A DNA stretch of 64,000 nt, taken from assembly GCA_052066835.1 (NCBI GenBank), contig JBQHRJ010000005.1. One strand, written 5' to 3'. The translations under genes and the position numbers were made by a program. The notes under the pieces are model-generated. The model searched no databases and was not told the origin of the DNA. It saw nothing but the letters and a program-made list of their open reading frames with translations. The DNA comes from UBA2821 sp902763335 (GTDB lineage Bacteria; Bacillota; Clostridia; Lachnospirales; Lachnospiraceae). Positions 14,861-22,804 of the stretch are shown here, in pieces (position 1 is the stretch's first letter; each line of letters opens with the position of its first letter).

Positions 14861-17167
14861 ATGGAAAAGAGTGTTTGGGTAATTAATGACAACAGAACAG
14901 AGCTTATAGAATTGCAGCGCATTATAAATGCGTCAGGTTCTATGCGGGCTGTCTGCATCAGAAATCATGAGAATCTTCAAAAAGTTATAGATAAAAATAA
15001 GGCTAATCAGGATGAGAGACCGGCAGCAGTGGTTATAGATTATGAGACCGGAAAGAGAGAGAAATTTGATTATTCCGGATTTTTGGAAAGTATGTATAAG
15101 TATGCGGGTACGCCGGTTATATATCTGATTAAGAATAAAGATGATGAGGATGAGTGCTATGATATCGGTGCAACCCAGGTACTTTTTTATCCGCTTAATA
15201 AGACTGATGCAAGAAGGATAGAGAGAATATCGTGGCAGTATGAGAAAACGAGAAGTTATGAGAGCATCCTTATAAAGCAGTCATGTGAGTTAAATGCAGC
15301 TAAGGAAATCAGGGAACTGAACCGCAAGCTTGAGGAAAAAAATGAATTGTTACACAGTTTGTTTGGAAGATATTTTTCCACAGAGGTACAGAAGAGTATA
15401 CTTGAAAATCCGACCGGTGTGCATATCGGCGGTGAGAAGCGGGACGTGACTATAATGATGGCAGATCTGAGAGGATTTACATCCATATCGGAGAATATGC
15501 CGGCGGATATAATAACAGATATTGTCAATCACTTCCTTGAAAAAATGACAGATATTATATTTGAATATCACGGAACGGTGATAGAATTTCTGGGGGACGG
15601 AATACTTGCGGTGTTCGGTGCACCGGTAAGTACCGGAAGTCAGGATGAAGATGCCATAGCTGCTGCAATCAGTATGCAAAATGCCATGACAGAGGTTAAT
15701 GAATTTAATCTCCAGAAGAAATATCCGCGTATAGAGATGGGGATAGGAATACACAGAGGTGAGGCTTTTGTTGGAAACATCGGTTCCGACAGGCTGATGA
15801 GATATAATGTTATCGGCGGAAGTGTAAATCTGTGTTCGAGAATAGAAAGCTGCAGTGTGGGCGGTCAGGTGCTTGTATCAGCCGACACTGTTAAGAATAT
15901 ATGGAAGGAACTGGAATTAATCAACGTTACACAGATAGATGTAAAAGGAATATCTGACAAGGTAAAGGTATGCAATGTCATGGGCATACACGGCAGATAT
16001 GAAAAAACTCTTGACAGAATAGCGGAAAATGAGTGTCTGCCGCTCAGAAGAGAAGTGAGTATTAAGCTTTATATAATAAATAATAAGACCGTAAACAGAG
16101 ACTGTATTCACGGACTGGTCAAGGCTATGTCAAATAAGTTCATGTTATTGGAGATACGTGAAGATGTGGATATGGAACTGTACTCGGATGTGGAGCTTGT
16201 GAGACACAAAAAAAAAGGATATGGCAAAATAATGTGGCGTGAGGGCAGGCAGATATTACTCTGTCTGACATCAGGAAATATACTTAAGAAGGAGCTGGTT
16301 AATATGTACAGGGGCAGAAAAGCAGATATTGTATACGATGAAGGAAAAATCATAAAAATATCATGCGGTGATGATGTTTTGCTTGAATTATATGATATGT
16401 CGGAAAGCTACAAGGTAGTATGTAAAAGCAGAAGTAAAAAAATACGTGCGATTGAATTTATGGATTTCCTGTTTGGGGAATATGGTATAGAAAACGGAAA
16501 TGCGGCCGAGGCAATGGGAAGGTATCCGAAGGTTATACTTAATATACATATAAATGAGACCGGAGCAGGCAGCGCAGAGACATATTTTGCATGGAGAATG
16601 GAAGAATACTTTAATCAGACGGATATAGTCGATTCTGTTGAAGAAAAGATTGATTTAACTGGATTTGATGTATATGGAAAAAGAAATGTGCCGTGGGCAT
16701 ATGTTAAGACCCTTGACATCGCACCGGCAGGAAGCAAAATTATAGTAAAAAGTCTTGAAAATCCTACCGGAATAGATATCATTGCATCAGAGGATGATTA
16801 TCTGATGGTAGGATGTAAAGGTGAGGTATATAATATTAAGAAAGAAAAATTTGTGCGGAGCTATTCGGAGACAGAAGAGGAGCTTGATATATTTGACAGG
16901 ATGATGGAATATATTCCGGTCGTGGAAATAGAAGGCAGGGAAGAAAGTGTTCCGATAGATGAGATAGCGCATATATGCTACCCGAAACCAATGAGTAATA
17001 TTTATGCGGTAAAGCTTAGCAGAAGGACAAAGGTATTTGGAAATAATAACAGGGAAGAATATTTTCTCGGATATCCGGGAGATTATCTTGCTGTCAGATA
17101 TGATGATCCGACGGATGCATATATTATCCGTAAGGGAATATTTGAGGATACATATGAGATGATTTAG
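14861..17167 (+). CDS. Class III nucleotide cyclase with receiver-like N-terminus and twin C-terminal modules
   Basis: A 768-residue soluble signalling enzyme. Residues 1-125 look like a response-regulator-type fold, followed by a coiled-coil linker (about 140-165). The cyclase domain is about 168-350. Metal-binding Asp202 lies in MMADLRGFTS and Asp246 in FLGDGILAVFGAP; Asn323 and Arg327 in SVNLCSR are the transition-state pair. The base-recognition residues are Glu242 and Asn316, where adenylate cyclases have Lys and Asp/Thr; Glu is the guanylate-cyclase choice. The product is thus uncertain (cGMP, cAMP or another). The last 130 residues hold two similar modules ending EKFVRSY and GIFEDTY. 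Start: ATG 14861 has AGAGG at good distance; GTG 14828, overlapping the TIR stop, is an alternative. It is the last gene of the operon and is followed by a terminator. Confidence 0.85.
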   Translation: MEKSVWVINDNRTELIELQRIINASGSMRAVCIRNHENLQKVIDKNKANQDERPAAVVIDYETGKREKFDYSGFLESMYKYAGTPVIYLIKNKDDEDECYDIGATQVLFYPLNKTDARRIERISWQYEKTRSYESILIKQSCELNAAKEIRELNRKLEEKNELLHSLFGRYFSTEVQKSILENPTGVHIGGEKRDVTIMMADLRGFTSISENMPADIITDIVNHFLEKMTDIIFEYHGTVIEFLGDGILAVFGAPVSTGSQDEDAIAAAISMQNAMTEVNEFNLQKKYPRIEMGIGIHRGEAFVGNIGSDRLMRYNVIGGSVNLCSRIESCSVGGQVLVSADTVKNIWKELELINVTQIDVKGISDKVKVCNVMGIHGRYEKTLDRIAENECLPLRREVSIKLYIINNKTVNRDCIHGLVKAMSNKFMLLEIREDVDMELYSDVELVRHKKKGYGKIMWREGRQILLCLTSGNILKKELVNMYRGRKADIVYDEGKIIKISCGDDVLLELYDMSESYKVVCKSRSKKIRAIEFMDFLFGEYGIENGNAAEAMGRYPKVILNIHINETGAGSAETYFAWRMEEYFNQTDIVDSVEEKIDLTGFDVYGKRNVPWAYVKTLDIAPAGSKIIVKSLENPTGIDIIASEDDYLMVGCKGEVYNIKKEKFVRSYSETEEELDIFDRMMEYIPVVEIEGREESVPIDEIAHICYPKPMSNIYAVKLSRRTKVFGNNNREEYFLGYPGDYLAVRYDDPTDAYIIRKGIFEDTYEMI

Positions 17168-17183
17168 ATATATATATTGATAC

Positions 17184-17212
17184 AGACAGGCCACCATCCG
17201 GTGGTCTGTTTT
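17184..17212 (+). terminator. Rho-independent terminator after the cyclase gene
   Basis: CCACC (17191-17195) and GGTGG (17200-17204) form the top of a 12-pair stem with a 4-base loop; the stem continues through ACAGG/TCTGT and ends in TTTT. It closes the signalling operon. Confidence 0.8.
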
Positions 17213-17301
17213 AGGGTAAATCTGAAAAATGTTTGCAACACTTTAGGAAAATTATGACACATATATATAGATGAAGTAATAGAAGGGAGGGAAAGAGATA
17301 A

Positions 17302-17664
17302 ATGAAAGTAGATACGAAACTGGTGGCAGCTTCTAAAAAAGGAGACAAGAAAGCATTTTCAAAACTGTATACAATGATATATAAAGAGATGTACAGGTAT
17401 GCCTACTGTATGCTTTCAAATGAACATGATGCGGAGGATGAGGTAAGTGAAACGGTTCTGGATGCGTATAAAACAATCAAAAATTTGCGTGATGACGAAC
17501 TCTTTTGTAATTGGATATTTAAGATTTTATCAAATAAATGCTTGAAGAAACGTAAGCAGTATGCTGATGAAAAAGCATGTATGCATACAGATGATGCAGA
17601 GCGGCGAAAGGGGGATGATACTGTTATGACAGGGAGAAATCTCCCTAAGCTGAATAGAAATTGA
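17302..17664 (+). CDS. ECF-type sigma factor, region 2 only (truncated)
   Basis: A 120-residue protein with a good sigma region 2: GDKKAFSKLYTMIYKEMYRYAY, then AEDEVSETVLDAYKTI and FCNWIFKILSNKCLKKRK. These are the core-binding and -10-reading helices of ECF sigma factors. After about residue 80 the sequence becomes a short polar tail; region 4, which reads the -35 element, is missing. Family members are usually 160-190 residues. The 3' end overlaps the convergent LysR gene by 20 bp. The most likely reading is a truncated or decayed gene whose downstream half was lost. No anti-sigma gene is next to it. RBS is GGGAGGG, 10 bases before ATG. Confidence 0.65.
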   Translation: MKVDTKLVAASKKGDKKAFSKLYTMIYKEMYRYAYCMLSNEHDAEDEVSETVLDAYKTIKNLRDDELFCNWIFKILSNKCLKKRKQYADEKACMHTDDAERRKGDDTVMTGRNLPKLNRN

Positions 17665-18538
17665 TAAATTTCTCCATTGAATGTGAAATAACCGCATTTT
17701 TGCAGTATGCAAAGCCGATTTCACGGGGAGGTATGGGAACAGTAAGTGAAAGTTCCTGTACCTTTCCGTTTTTTATATCATCTTCTGCAAATTCTTTTAT
17801 TACGCATGCAATTCCCATGCCGATTCTGGCAAAATCAAGCAGCAGATCCATGTTGTTCACTTCAAGTACACTGTTTACCTCTAAGTTGTTTGAAGACAGA
17901 TAGTTATCAATGTGCTGTCTTGAGACATTTTCGGTATCTAAAAGCATTATATTTCCGGTTGCAAATATTTCTTTTTCAGTTATGGCACCACGCTTTTTAA
18001 GATTGTTTAAGTAAGACTCAGTTGCAATGAAAATGTAATGCACATTTCCCAGCGAATAAAAGTTAAGGTCTTTTTGTTTGGCGGTACGGCCGATAAGACC
18101 GATGTCAGACTTTTTGTCCCTGAGAAGACTTAACGATCTGGTGGTAGAATTACATTCTATATTGAATTTTATATGCGGATTATCTGTTATAAAATCTTTT
18201 AAATATGGCAGCAGCACATACTTACAGAGCGTTGAACTGCAACTGATACGGATTGTACCTATACCGAGGGCAACACTTTGGTTTAATGCCTCCTCACCTT
18301 TTTCAAGTTCAATAAATGCCTGTTCAACATGTGAAAACAGCATCTTACCCTCCTCAGTCAGGGATACACCTTTAGAACCGCGAAAGAAGAGAACAGCACC
18401 GGTTTCCTCTTCAAGATTTCGGATAGTCTTACTAACGGCGGGCTGGCTGATAAAAAGCTTCTGTGCAGCCTTGGTAAAATTGCCGGTCCGTGCCACCTCA
18501 AAAAACACCTTATACTGTTGAAGATTAATGTCGTTCAT
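17645..18538 (-). CDS. LysR-family transcriptional regulator
   Basis: A 297-residue LysR-type regulator. The N-terminal helix-turn-helix is classical: YKVFFEVARTGNFTKAAQKLFISQPAVSKTIRNLEEETG. A co-inducer-binding domain with two periplasmic-binding-like lobes follows from about residue 90 (IRISCSSTL... DIGLIGR ... MGIACVIKEF). The start is ATG at 18538, preceded by AGGAGG; a longer upstream frame has no ribosome site. It is divergent from leuCD, with a palindrome and promoter in between, so it is probably the activator of leucine biosynthesis, with a pathway intermediate as co-inducer. It ends convergent with the truncated sigma gene. The family is certain; the target is inferred from position. 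Confidence 0.92.
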   Translation of the reverse strand: MNDINLQQYKVFFEVARTGNFTKAAQKLFISQPAVSKTIRNLEEETGAVLFFRGSKGVSLTEEGKMLFSHVEQAFIELEKGEEALNQSVALGIGTIRISCSSTLCKYVLLPYLKDFITDNPHIKFNIECNSTTRSLSLLRDKKSDIGLIGRTAKQKDLNFYSLGNVHYIFIATESYLNNLKKRGAITEKEIFATGNIMLLDTENVSRQHIDNYLSSNNLEVNSVLEVNNMDLLLDFARIGMGIACVIKEFAEDDIKNGKVQELSLTVPIPPREIGFAYCKNAVISHSMEKFINFYSA

Positions 18539-18576
18539 AATGTGCCTCCTGTAAGTTGATTTATTCATATGACTAT

Positions 18577-18710
18577 GTCTAAATTTATAGGCTGCAACGT
18601 TCACACGTTCGCACTATATTCGGCTGGCAGCGGTACATAAGCAGCCAAAATACAGCTGCTAAGTACCGGCCACCGAAGAATATTCACTTATGCAGCCTAT
18701 AAATTTGGAC
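18577..18710. repeat. ~134-bp terminally inverted repeat element, copy 1
   Basis: The ends GTCTAAATTTATAGGCTGCA and TGCAGCCTATAAATTTGGAC are inverted copies with one mismatch. Inside lies a second inverted pair, GGTACATAAGCAGC against GCTGCTAAGTACC, plus TTCGG against CCGAA. The reverse complement of copy 2 matches this copy closely through its first ~70 bp (CACACGTT, CACTAT, TTCGGCTG, CAGCGGTACATAAGC). So this is a dispersed family, MITE-like or a structured RNA, not a chance hairpin. Confidence 0.8.
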
Positions 18711-18734
18711 ATATGTATAATCGGAAAAGTTAAT

Positions 18735-18751
18735 CATAACTTATAGTTATG
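18735..18751. promoter_or_regulatory. Probable LysR operator
   Basis: CATAACTTATAGTTATG is a perfect 17-bp palindrome containing the T-N11-A core typical of LysR-family sites. Its centre lies about 65 bp upstream of the start point predicted from the promoter at 18773-18801, the usual place for LysR activation. Confidence 0.6.
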
Positions 18752-18772
18752 CCAAGCATCAATATTATGCAC

Positions 18773-18801
18773 TTGCATTATACCATTCTAAATGATAAAA
18801 T
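18773..18801 (+). promoter_or_regulatory. Predicted leuCD promoter
   Basis: TTGCAT (18773-18778), 17-base spacer, TAAAAT (18796-18801). It would give a leader of about 255 nt before leuC, which contains repeat copy 2. No T-box or tRNA-reading structure was seen in the leader. Confidence 0.55.
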
Positions 18802-18856
18802 ACAATCAGTAATAATTACAGGTAATTACAAAGTTTTGAAGTTTTAATTCGGTGCT

Positions 18857-18993
18857 GTGAAAATTTATAGGTTGCAAAAGCGACATTCTGAGGCGACCGT
18901 TACTTAGTGGGTACATATTATGTAGCCGCTTATGTACCGCTGACAGCCGAAGATAGTGAAAACGTGTGAGCGTTGCAACCTATAAATTTTCAC
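18857..18993. repeat. ~137-bp terminally inverted repeat element, copy 2
   Basis: The ends GTGAAAATTTATAGGTTGCAA and TTGCAACCTATAAATTTTCAC are perfect inverted repeats over 20 bases. An inner inverted pair GGGTACATA against TATGTACC forms a second stem. It lies in the opposite orientation to copy 1 and sits in the predicted leuC leader, where it would fold into a large RNA hairpin. Confidence 0.8.
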
Positions 18994-19062
18994 AAGCTGA
19001 TAAAAATGGATAAAGCAATGTAAATACTTATGTAATAGTTAATTTAAAGGAGATGTTTATAT

Positions 19063-20325
19063 ATGGGAATGACCATGACACAGAAGATCTTAGCTGCACA
19101 TGCAGGTCTGCCTGAAGTTAAGGCAGGACAGCTTATCGAAGCTGATTTAGATCTTGTATTAGGAAATGATGTAACTTCACCTGTGGCTATAGGTGAGATG
19201 AAGAAGATGAAAGTTGACGGTGTATTTGATAAGGAAAAGATAGCTATCGTACTTGACCATTTCACACCAAACAAAGATATTAAATCTGCTGAATTATGTA
19301 AATGTGCAAAAGAGTTTGCTTACAAAAATGATATTACAAACTTTTTTGAGACAGGAGAGGTTGGTATCGAGCATGCACTTTTACCGGAGAAAGGTCTTGT
19401 AGTTGCAGGAAATGTGGTAATAGGTGCTGATTCACATACATGTACATACGGAGCACTCGGAGCATTCTCTACAGGTGTGGGAAGTACAGATATGGCAGCC
19501 GGTATGGCAACAGGTAAGGCGTGGTTTAAAGTGCCTAGCGCATTAAAATTTGTTCTTACGGGAAAACCTGCAAAATGGGTAAGCGGTAAAGATGTAATTC
19601 TTCATATCATAGGTATGATAGGCGTTGATGGAGCATTATATAAATCAATGGAATTTACAGGTGACGGAATCGCATATCTTTCAATGGATGACAGACTTGC
19701 CATGGCAAATATGGCTATTGAGGCAGGCGGAAAGAACGGAATATTCCCTGTAGATGATGTTACTATTGAATATATGAAGGGACATTCTGTTAAAGAATAT
19801 ACAGTATATGAGGCAGATGAAGATGCAGAGTATGATGAGGTTTACACGATTGATTTAAGCAAATTAAAACCTACAGTAGCATTTCCACATCTTCCTGAGA
19901 ATACAAAGACAATCGACGAAGTAGGCGATATAAAGATTGACCAGGTAGTTATCGGTTCATGTACAAACGGACGTATCGAAGATTTAAGAGCAGCCGCTAA
20001 TATCATGAAGGGCAAAAAGGTTGCAAAGGGTGTGAGAGTTATCGTTATTCCTGCAACTCAGGCAATATATCTTCAGGCAATCGAAGAAGGACTTGTCACA
20101 ACATTTATTCAGGCCGGAGCAGCAGTAAGTACACCTACATGCGGACCATGTCTCGGAGGACATATGGGTATCCTTGCAAAAGGTGAAAGAGCTGTGGCAA
20201 CTACTAACAGAAACTTTGTCGGACGTATGGGAGATCCTGAATCAGAAGTTTATCTTGCAAGCCCGGCAGTAGCAGCTGCAAGTGCAATAACCGGTAAAAT
20301 ATCAGGACCGGATGAAGTAATGTAA
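19063..20325 (+). CDS. leuC: 3-isopropylmalate dehydratase large subunit
   Basis: A 420-residue aconitase-family protein. With LeuD it converts 2-isopropylmalate to 3-isopropylmalate in leucine synthesis. The 4Fe-4S cluster cysteines are in GSCTNGR (one) and CGPCLGG (two). Family motifs GADSHTCTYGALGAF and NRNFVGRMG are present. The length is that of the short archaeal/clostridial LeuC type. The start ATG 19063 has AAAGGAG 9 bases upstream; MTMTQK two codons in is an alternative. It is 24 bp before leuD and divergent from a LysR gene, its likely regulator. Other leucine genes (leuB) are 12 kb downstream; leuA is not in the window. Confidence 0.95.
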   Translation: MGMTMTQKILAAHAGLPEVKAGQLIEADLDLVLGNDVTSPVAIGEMKKMKVDGVFDKEKIAIVLDHFTPNKDIKSAELCKCAKEFAYKNDITNFFETGEVGIEHALLPEKGLVVAGNVVIGADSHTCTYGALGAFSTGVGSTDMAAGMATGKAWFKVPSALKFVLTGKPAKWVSGKDVILHIIGMIGVDGALYKSMEFTGDGIAYLSMDDRLAMANMAIEAGGKNGIFPVDDVTIEYMKGHSVKEYTVYEADEDAEYDEVYTIDLSKLKPTVAFPHLPENTKTIDEVGDIKIDQVVIGSCTNGRIEDLRAAANIMKGKKVAKGVRVIVIPATQAIYLQAIEEGLVTTFIQAGAAVSTPTCGPCLGGHMGILAKGERAVATTNRNFVGRMGDPESEVYLASPAVAAASAITGKISGPDEVM

Positions 20326-20349
20326 TATTTTGAATGGAGGAATTGTAAG

Positions 20350-20835
20350 ATGAAGGCATCAGGTAAAGTTTTTAAATATGGAGACAATGTAGATACAGAT
20401 GTTATCATTCCGGCAAGATATCTTAATGCACCGGACCCGGCAGAGTTAGCAAAGCATTGTATGGAAGATATAGATATAGATTTTGCAAAGAATGTAAAAA
20501 AAGGTGACATAATCGTTGCCAACAAGAATTTCGGCTGTGGTTCATCAAGAGAACATGCACCGATATCCATAAAGGCATCAGGCATTAGCTGTGTTATCGC
20601 AGAGACATTTGCAAGAATTTTCTATAGAAATTCCATCAATATAGGACTTCCTATCATAGAGTGTCCTGAGGCAGCCAAAGCCATAGAAAATGGTGATGAA
20701 GTTGAGGTGGATTTTGACAGCGGAAAGATATATGACAGAACAAAGGGAACAGAGTATCAGGGACAGGCATTTCCTGAGTTCATGCAGAAGATAATCAAGG
20801 CAGAAGGTCTTATAAATTATATCAACAATAAATAA
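20350..20835 (+). CDS. leuD: 3-isopropylmalate dehydratase small subunit
   Basis: A 161-residue swivelling-domain subunit that completes the LeuCD active site. The FKYGDNVDTDVIIPARYL start and the NFGCGSSREHAP loop, which binds substrate, are hallmarks. GGAGG lies 9 bases before the ATG. It is cotranscribed with leuC. The stop lies 9 bp from the end of the convergent AP2-domain gene, and no terminator is visible between them, so the two transcripts likely overlap. Confidence 0.95.
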   Translation: MKASGKVFKYGDNVDTDVIIPARYLNAPDPAELAKHCMEDIDIDFAKNVKKGDIIVANKNFGCGSSREHAPISIKASGISCVIAETFARIFYRNSINIGLPIIECPEAAKAIENGDEVEVDFDSGKIYDRTKGTEYQGQAFPEFMQKIIKAEGLINYINNK

Positions 20836-20844
20836 TTGACGGTG

Positions 20845-21645
20845 TCACAATGTATAATTTAAAATTTTCTGAGAAATTTTAACGGCATTATATGTAGCGG
20901 CATATTGAATAGGGCTGAGCTCTTCAACGTAGTTTTCTTCGTAGGAGATGTTCAGTCCTTTTTCTTTGAGAATAGTTACGGCTTTATTGTAAGCTGTTGC
21001 CGCTTCAGCTTCAGAATAATATCTGCCGATTATGAAATCACCATTTATATGGATTTTGGCAGTAAAAATATTACGTCCGTTATCAAGTGATTTGCAGACG
21101 CCCTTATATTTATTTATTATCTTTATATTCTTATATCTGAAATCTGTAGAATCACCGTTTACAAATATATAATCACGTCCCGCAACCGAGTGACTGTGGA
21201 TTCCGTAGCGTGAGAGAATATTTGTCTGCATTCCGTAATCAGCCACAAATATGTGACCGTTTCGTTTCATTATCTTGTGATGAGAGTAAAAAAACAGATC
21301 ATCAACATCAAATTTGTACACAGTTTCACGGTTGTAGTAGTATTCAAAATATTTAGGAAGTATGTATATGGGATTTTTAAAATACATACCATTATCACGA
21401 AAATTAATAAGGCTCACAAATTTTTCAAAAGACAGGGAGTATGAATCATCATAATCATTTATAGATATGGAAGGGTTATCTATAACATTTCTGCCTTCAG
21501 TGTATGCTGAGCCGGCATCTGACAATTCGTCAAAACTTCCGAGACTTATATGTTTACTTTTATATGTGACGGATACTCTGTAATAGCTTTCACCGTTTTT
21601 GCGTTTGGCATGGAATACACCTTTTGGTAGTTGAATGTTACACAT
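20845..21645 (-). CDS. AP2-domain protein with degenerate HNH-like centre
   Basis: A 266-residue protein with AP2/ERF-type DNA-binding segments at both ends: residues about 8-60 (KGVFHAKRKNGESYYRVSV, then HISLGSFDELSDAGSAY) and about 185-240 (YKGVCKSLDNGRN, IIGRYYSEAEAATAYNKAV). Between them, residues about 115-185 contain VNGDSTDFRYKNIKIIN, similar to the NGxxxDNRxxNL part of HNH homing endonucleases, but no clear catalytic His-Asn-His set. It looks like a homing-endonuclease derivative that has become a stand-alone DNA-binding protein. Of two close starts, ATG 21645 has GAGG at 6 bases and is preferred to 21657. Neighbours are amino-acid genes with no obvious link. Role unknown. Confidence 0.65.
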   Translation of the reverse strand: MCNIQLPKGVFHAKRKNGESYYRVSVTYKSKHISLGSFDELSDAGSAYTEGRNVIDNPSISINDYDDSYSLSFEKFVSLINFRDNGMYFKNPIYILPKYFEYYYNRETVYKFDVDDLFFYSHHKIMKRNGHIFVADYGMQTNILSRYGIHSHSVAGRDYIFVNGDSTDFRYKNIKIINKYKGVCKSLDNGRNIFTAKIHINGDFIIGRYYSEAEAATAYNKAVTILKEKGLNISYEENYVEELSPIQYAATYNAVKISQKILNYTL

Positions 21646-21860
21646 GTCTGTCCTCATTTCTGCATAAATTTATGGGAAAAATACACTGCTTAAACTTTTA
21701 TCAATCATACATGAAATAATTTTTTTATGCAAGTCTGTATAAGAATTAAAAAAGATGTAAAAAATATTTAACAAACTATAAGAAAGTTGTAATAAATATC
21801 AGAACAAGCCAATATAATAATAAGGGACAAGTATAAATACAGTCCGGAATGGAGATAAAT

Positions 21861-22736
21861 ATGAAAAAGGTGGTTATAATATTTATAGTATCTACGATGG
21901 TACTGACAGGAATGTCAGAATCGGCATCAAAAGATAAGGAAAAGGAGTGTACAGGCGTAAGTCAGCCACAGGAGGAAGAACAGACAGAAGAAACGGTTGC
22001 ATCAGTGGAGGCTGTAGATAACAGATTTTATGCAAAATACAGTGAGGCTATAAGTAAACTGTTTGGTGAACCGGAGACTGAGAGTGAAAATGAAGTTGCG
22101 TCAGATGCAGAGAGTGAAACAAAACAGAGCATTGAAGATACAGACAGTGAGCAGCAGACTGAAAATATTACAGAGCAGGTACAGGAAGAGACGGAAGCAG
22201 AGACTGAAATTCAGACAGAACCACAGCCACAGGAGAGCGTTGTGGCAGAGCCACAGACTCAGGTTTCAGAAGAGCCGCAGATAGAAGTGAGTGAAACAGA
22301 GCCGGAAAATATTGTACAGGCAGAACCGGTATGCAGCAGTGTGTCAGACATAGGAATATATATATCTGATTCGGATTACAGTGAGCTGTTAAAGATAGTT
22401 GAGGCTGAGGCAGGCAATCAGGACGATGTGGGAAAAATTCTTGTTGCCAATGTAATATTTAACCGCGTGAGAAACGGGGAGTTTCCATCAACAGTTACAG
22501 ATGTAATATACCAGAACGGAAATGGGACATACCAGTTTGAGCCGGTTTTAAATGGAAGAATAAATACAGTATCTGTCAGTGATTCAACCGTAGAATGTGT
22601 AAACAGGGCCATAAGCGGTGAAGATTATTCACAGGGAGCATTGTATTTTACAATGAGAACATCGGATGACAGCTGGTTTAACAGATGTCTTACATTGTTA
22701 TTTATACATGGAGATCATTATTTCTATACTTGTTAA
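21861..22736 (+). CDS. Secreted SleB/CwlJ-type cell wall hydrolase
   Basis: A 291-residue exported protein. Residues 1-20 are a signal peptide (KKVVIIFIVSTMVL). A long acidic Glu/Gln/Thr-rich linker of about 130 residues follows. The C-terminal ~120 residues are a Hydrolase_2 domain: SELLKIVEAEAGNQDDVGK with the catalytic Glu, VANVIFNRV and the QFEPV loop. Such enzymes are lytic transglycosylases or amidases acting on peptidoglycan, in spore germination or in vegetative wall turnover. The terminal GDHYFYTC stands where other members have the HxFY end. ATG 21861 has GGAG at the right distance and is preferred to 21849. The stop overlaps the promoter of the threonine synthase gene. Confidence 0.8.
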   Translation: MKKVVIIFIVSTMVLTGMSESASKDKEKECTGVSQPQEEEQTEETVASVEAVDNRFYAKYSEAISKLFGEPETESENEVASDAESETKQSIEDTDSEQQTENITEQVQEETEAETEIQTEPQPQESVVAEPQTQVSEEPQIEVSETEPENIVQAEPVCSSVSDIGIYISDSDYSELLKIVEAEAGNQDDVGKILVANVIFNRVRNGEFPSTVTDVIYQNGNGTYQFEPVLNGRINTVSVSDSTVECVNRAISGEDYSQGALYFTMRTSDDSWFNRCLTLLFIHGDHYFYTC

Positions 22737-22758
22737 ATAGTGTATGGTATGATATAAT
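22730..22758 (+). promoter_or_regulatory. Promoter of thrC
   Basis: TTGTTA (22730-22735), 17-base spacer, TATAAT (22753-22758), 47 bp before the thrC start. The -35 overlaps the stop of the SleB-like gene. Confidence 0.65.
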
Positions 22759-22804
22759 CCAAACAAAAATGATTTTTTATGTACAGAAATGGAGATATGA
22801 GATA

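Noticed and set aside
14037..17167. Canonical Pycsar (class III cyclase plus TIR effector)
   Set aside because: Pycsar TIR effectors carry a cyclic-nucleotide-binding domain, and Pycsar cyclases are short. Here the TIR protein has zinc ribbons and the cyclase is a 768-residue multi-domain protein, so the name is not justified.
18802..19062. T-box or leucine attenuator before leuC
   Set aside because: No T-box core or leucine-codon leader peptide was seen; the structure in the leader is the inverted-repeat element.
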